Positions 16,573-18,256 of a stretch of DNA of 18,256 nucleotides are shown in pieces. Under the pieces are notes generated by a model. That model searched no databases. It saw nothing but the letters and a program-made list of their open reading frames with translations, and had not been told where the DNA came from. The stretch is from contig QWPU01000018.1 of assembly GCA_003671065.1 (NCBI GenBank), forward strand, positions 1 through 18,256, in the 5' to 3' direction. The DNA comes from Planctomycetota bacterium. Lineage in GTDB: Bacteria; Planctomycetota; Phycisphaerae; Phycisphaerales; SM1A02. A program made the translations under genes and the position numbers. The number at the start of each line of letters is the position of its first letter. The first letter of the stretch is position 1.

Positions 16573-17781
16573 ATGCATCATTGGAAACGCGGCGAGTGTC
16601 CGTCGCCAAGTTGCAAGGCTATGTTCGTCGTTCGCGCGCACACCTTCATTTTGCAGGCTCGCCTCGCGATTTCGCTCGCGTGGGTGGCGGGCTATACCAA
16701 CATCATCGCCTTAATCGTCTGTGGCTATGTCGTGAGTCATGTCACGGGTCACGCCAGCGTGCTCGGCCGTGATGTGACCGAAGGGCATTGGGGTTCCGTC
16801 AGTCTGGTGTGCGGCTTGCTTGCTGCGTTTTTCTTGGGCTCCCTCATTTCCGGGTTTGCCACTGAGTGGGGGCGCCAGCGCGCGTGGAACTCAATCTATG
16901 TGTTGCCCGCCGCGATTGAAATTGTGCTGCTCATCATCTTCGCAAACTTTGTGCGCCTGCATGATCCGAGTACGCCTGAGTCAACACGAGTGCTGTGGTG
17001 GATGACGGTGACGGCATCAGTCGCCATGGGTTTGCAGAACGCAACGATCACGCGAATTTCGAGTGGCGTCGTGCGGACGACGCACTTGACGGGAGTACTG
17101 ACTGATCTAGGGCATGAATCGGCGCAACTCGTGGTTGAACGCACCATCATTGGAAAGGTGCTGCTCACTTCTGACGGGGAGCATCGCGGGCCAAGCTTTC
17201 AACGCCTCGCGCTACTCGCTTCGATCTTCACAGCTTTCATTCTCGGAAGCGGCCTCGGCACACTCGCGTTTGAATACTTCGCTCACTGGAGCATGCTGCC
17301 GCCTGTGCTGCTGCTCAGTTACATCATCCTCGAAGATCTTCGCACACCCATCTGTGCAATCGAGAATGTGATGGTCGCGCAAGTGGGCGGGCGCACGATT
17401 CCAAGCGACATCGCTGTGTTCAAAGCGATTCATCGAGGTCCCGATGCCACAACGCACGATGCGAGCGCGCAGGTGCAACTGCCTGATTTGACTGGGTGGA
17501 TCCAGCGAGTTCCGAAGGGAAAACGCGCGGTGATTCTTGACATAACCTCATCGCGAAAGTTGGGGCCGATGGCACCGAGCACATTCCATGCGATGTTTGC
17601 GGCGGCCGCGGCGCGCGGTCAACGCGTCATCATTGCGGGCGTGAGCGGCGTGGACTGCGCCACCATCAACGCGCTCACTCGCGCGGACATGCTCAACGAA
17701 CTGAATTGCGCCCCAACACTTGACGACGCGCTCGCGCTTGTCGCGGTGTTGCCGATCCCGCCGTCGCCGTCGCCGCACTAA
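16573..17781 (+). CDS. YoaK/DUF1275 membrane protein with C-terminal STAS-like domain
   Basis: This is a 402-residue protein from ATG 16573, or 386 residues from ATG 16621. The first part (about 20-265) has several transmembrane helices and the DUF1275 marks AGYTNIIALIVCGYVVSHVTGH (39-60) and MGLQNATITRI...VVRTTHLTGVLTDL (152-179). The C-terminal part (about 302-390) resembles a STAS domain: VILDITSSRKLG, then a helix, then GQRVIIAGVSG, then a final helix with TLDDALALV. The loop that carries the phosphorylatable serine in anti-sigma antagonists (DSSG type) reads GPMAPST, so serine phospho-switching is not expected. STAS domains are known at the C-terminus of SulP anion transporters and by analogy may regulate this membrane part. 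The transport substrate is unknown. It is divergent from the methyltransferase operon. Confidence 0.85.
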   Translation: MHHWKRGECPSPSCKAMFVVRAHTFILQARLAISLAWVAGYTNIIALIVCGYVVSHVTGHASVLGRDVTEGHWGSVSLVCGLLAAFFLGSLISGFATEWGRQRAWNSIYVLPAAIEIVLLIIFANFVRLHDPSTPESTRVLWWMTVTASVAMGLQNATITRISSGVVRTTHLTGVLTDLGHESAQLVVERTIIGKVLLTSDGEHRGPSFQRLALLASIFTAFILGSGLGTLAFEYFAHWSMLPPVLLLSYIILEDLRTPICAIENVMVAQVGGRTIPSDIAVFKAIHRGPDATTHDASAQVQLPDLTGWIQRVPKGKRAVILDITSSRKLGPMAPSTFHAMFAAAAARGQRVIIAGVSGVDCATINALTRADMLNELNCAPTLDDALALVAVLPIPPSPSPH

Positions 17782-17910
17782 CGAGCGCAGCGGAACTGAT
17801 CTCCATTGTGGTTTCGACGCGCACGAACACCGCGAAGAGCTCTAGCGCGATTCCAAGCGTTGTGAAGATCACTACCCCAACAACAAGACTCTGTGCGCCA
17901 CGCGATTTTT

Positions 17911-17976
17911 TCAGGGAAATGCACTCGAAATTAGTCGCTACTCGCGCAGCGCACTCCGCCGTGAATCAGGGAAATG
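17911..17976 (+). repeat. Direct repeat TCAGGGAAATG, two copies 55 bases apart
   Basis: TCAGGGAAATG occurs at 17911-17921 and 17966-17976, both in the gene-free stretch upstream of the last gene. The spacing is 55 bases start to start. The flanking bases differ, so this is not a longer duplication. It could be a pair of regulator sites or chance. Confidence 0.5.
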
Positions 17977-18077
17977 TCCGCTTGGCATCACACGAATGTC
18001 GACGTCTTTAGATGTGTTGTTACTCGGCTCTCCTCTGTTGCGCGAACGCGCGCACCGATCATCCAACCTCTCTTCAC

Positions 18078-18081
18078 GGAG
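18078..18081 (+). promoter_or_regulatory. Ribosome binding site of the last gene
   Basis: GGAG lies 6 bases before the ATG at 18088. It is one of the best-spaced sites in the window and fixes the start of the partial gene. Confidence 0.6.
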
Positions 18082-18087
18082 CCCGCC

Positions 18088-18256
18088 ATGAAGCGCATAC
18101 CAACGATCGAAATCACAGCACACCCACACGATGCGCGCACCTTCGTCGTGCCCATCGATTTCTCAAGCCCGTCACTGCAAGTGCTGAGCGCGTCAGTTGG
18201 GTTTGATGCGCGAGTCTGCAACGCCGTGAACGCTGCGTTTCACGACTTGGATCAGG
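18088..18256 (+). CDS. Hypothetical protein (5' end only)
   Basis: An ATG with a well-placed GGAG opens a frame of 56 codons that is still open at the window edge. The visible N-terminus (MKRIPTIEITAHPHDARTFV...) has no signal peptide, no transmembrane segment and no motif I recognise. The short minus-strand frames over the same bases have no supporting features. The ribosome binding site is the main reason to believe this gene. Function unknown. Confidence 0.55.
   Translation, partial: MKRIPTIEITAHPHDARTFVVPIDFSSPSLQVLSASVGFDARVCNAVNAAFHDLDQ

Larger units (their letters stand above)
17782..18087 (+). other. Gene-free stretch before the last gene
   Basis: I see no convincing gene in these roughly 300 bases. 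A six-T run (17906-17911) follows only a three-pair stem, too weak to call a terminator for the upstream gene. Two copies of an 11-base direct repeat lie here (listed separately). Any promoter of the last gene should be in this stretch, but no hexamer pair is good enough to report. Confidence 0.5.

Noticed and set aside
17904..17911. T-run as a terminator after the YoaK-STAS gene
   Set aside because: The preceding stem has only three pairs, which is not enough for an intrinsic terminator.
17780..17968. Minus-strand open stretch with a hydrophobic segment (VVIFTTLGIALELFAVFV)
   Set aside because: It has no good start codon or ribosome binding site, and its end runs into the YoaK-STAS coding region. 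It remains a faint possibility only.

Overview
The window looks like a piece of a bacterial chromosome, moderately GC-rich, most likely from the Planctomycetota and perhaps the Phycisphaerae. That placement is an inference. It rests on weak or missing Shine-Dalgarno sites before most genes, frequent GTG starts, an L31 protein without zinc cysteines, and paired zinc-ribbon membrane proteins next to housekeeping genes. No phage, transposon, tRNA, rRNA or CRISPR array was seen.

Region 1 (1-1105, minus strand) holds two adjacent membrane proteins, each with an N-terminal four-cysteine zinc ribbon. Region 2 (1162-6920, plus strand) starts with a tightly coupled trio: a small anchored protein, a class IV aminotransferase-fold protein, and a small two-helix membrane protein. 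It then continues into dnaE, the replicative DNA polymerase III alpha subunit. Region 3 (6968-8464, minus strand) is rpmE followed by prfA, with an intrinsic terminator between them. Region 4 (8733-10985, plus strand) is a Cu(I)-exporting P1B-type ATPase, copA.

Region 5 (10972-16565, minus strand) is the most interesting part. Three genes lie head to tail: a class I SAM-dependent methyltransferase, a small SET-domain protein-lysine methyltransferase, and a 1350-residue membrane-bound non-ribosomal peptide synthetase. The synthetase has one adenylation domain, one carrier domain, six transmembrane helices and three tandem left-handed beta-helix domains. It has no condensation or thioesterase domain. 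This is the layout of Streptomyces epsilon-poly-L-lysine synthetase (Pls). The predicted binding pocket carries an acidic residue, which fits a basic amino acid substrate. Together with the SET gene overlapping its 5' end, this suggests an undescribed pathway for a homopoly-amino acid or isopeptide that may be methylated.

Region 6 (16573-18256, plus strand) is divergent from region 5. It holds a YoaK/DUF1275 membrane protein fused to a C-terminal STAS-like domain, then about 300 bases without a gene, then the start of an unrecognised protein that runs off the window.
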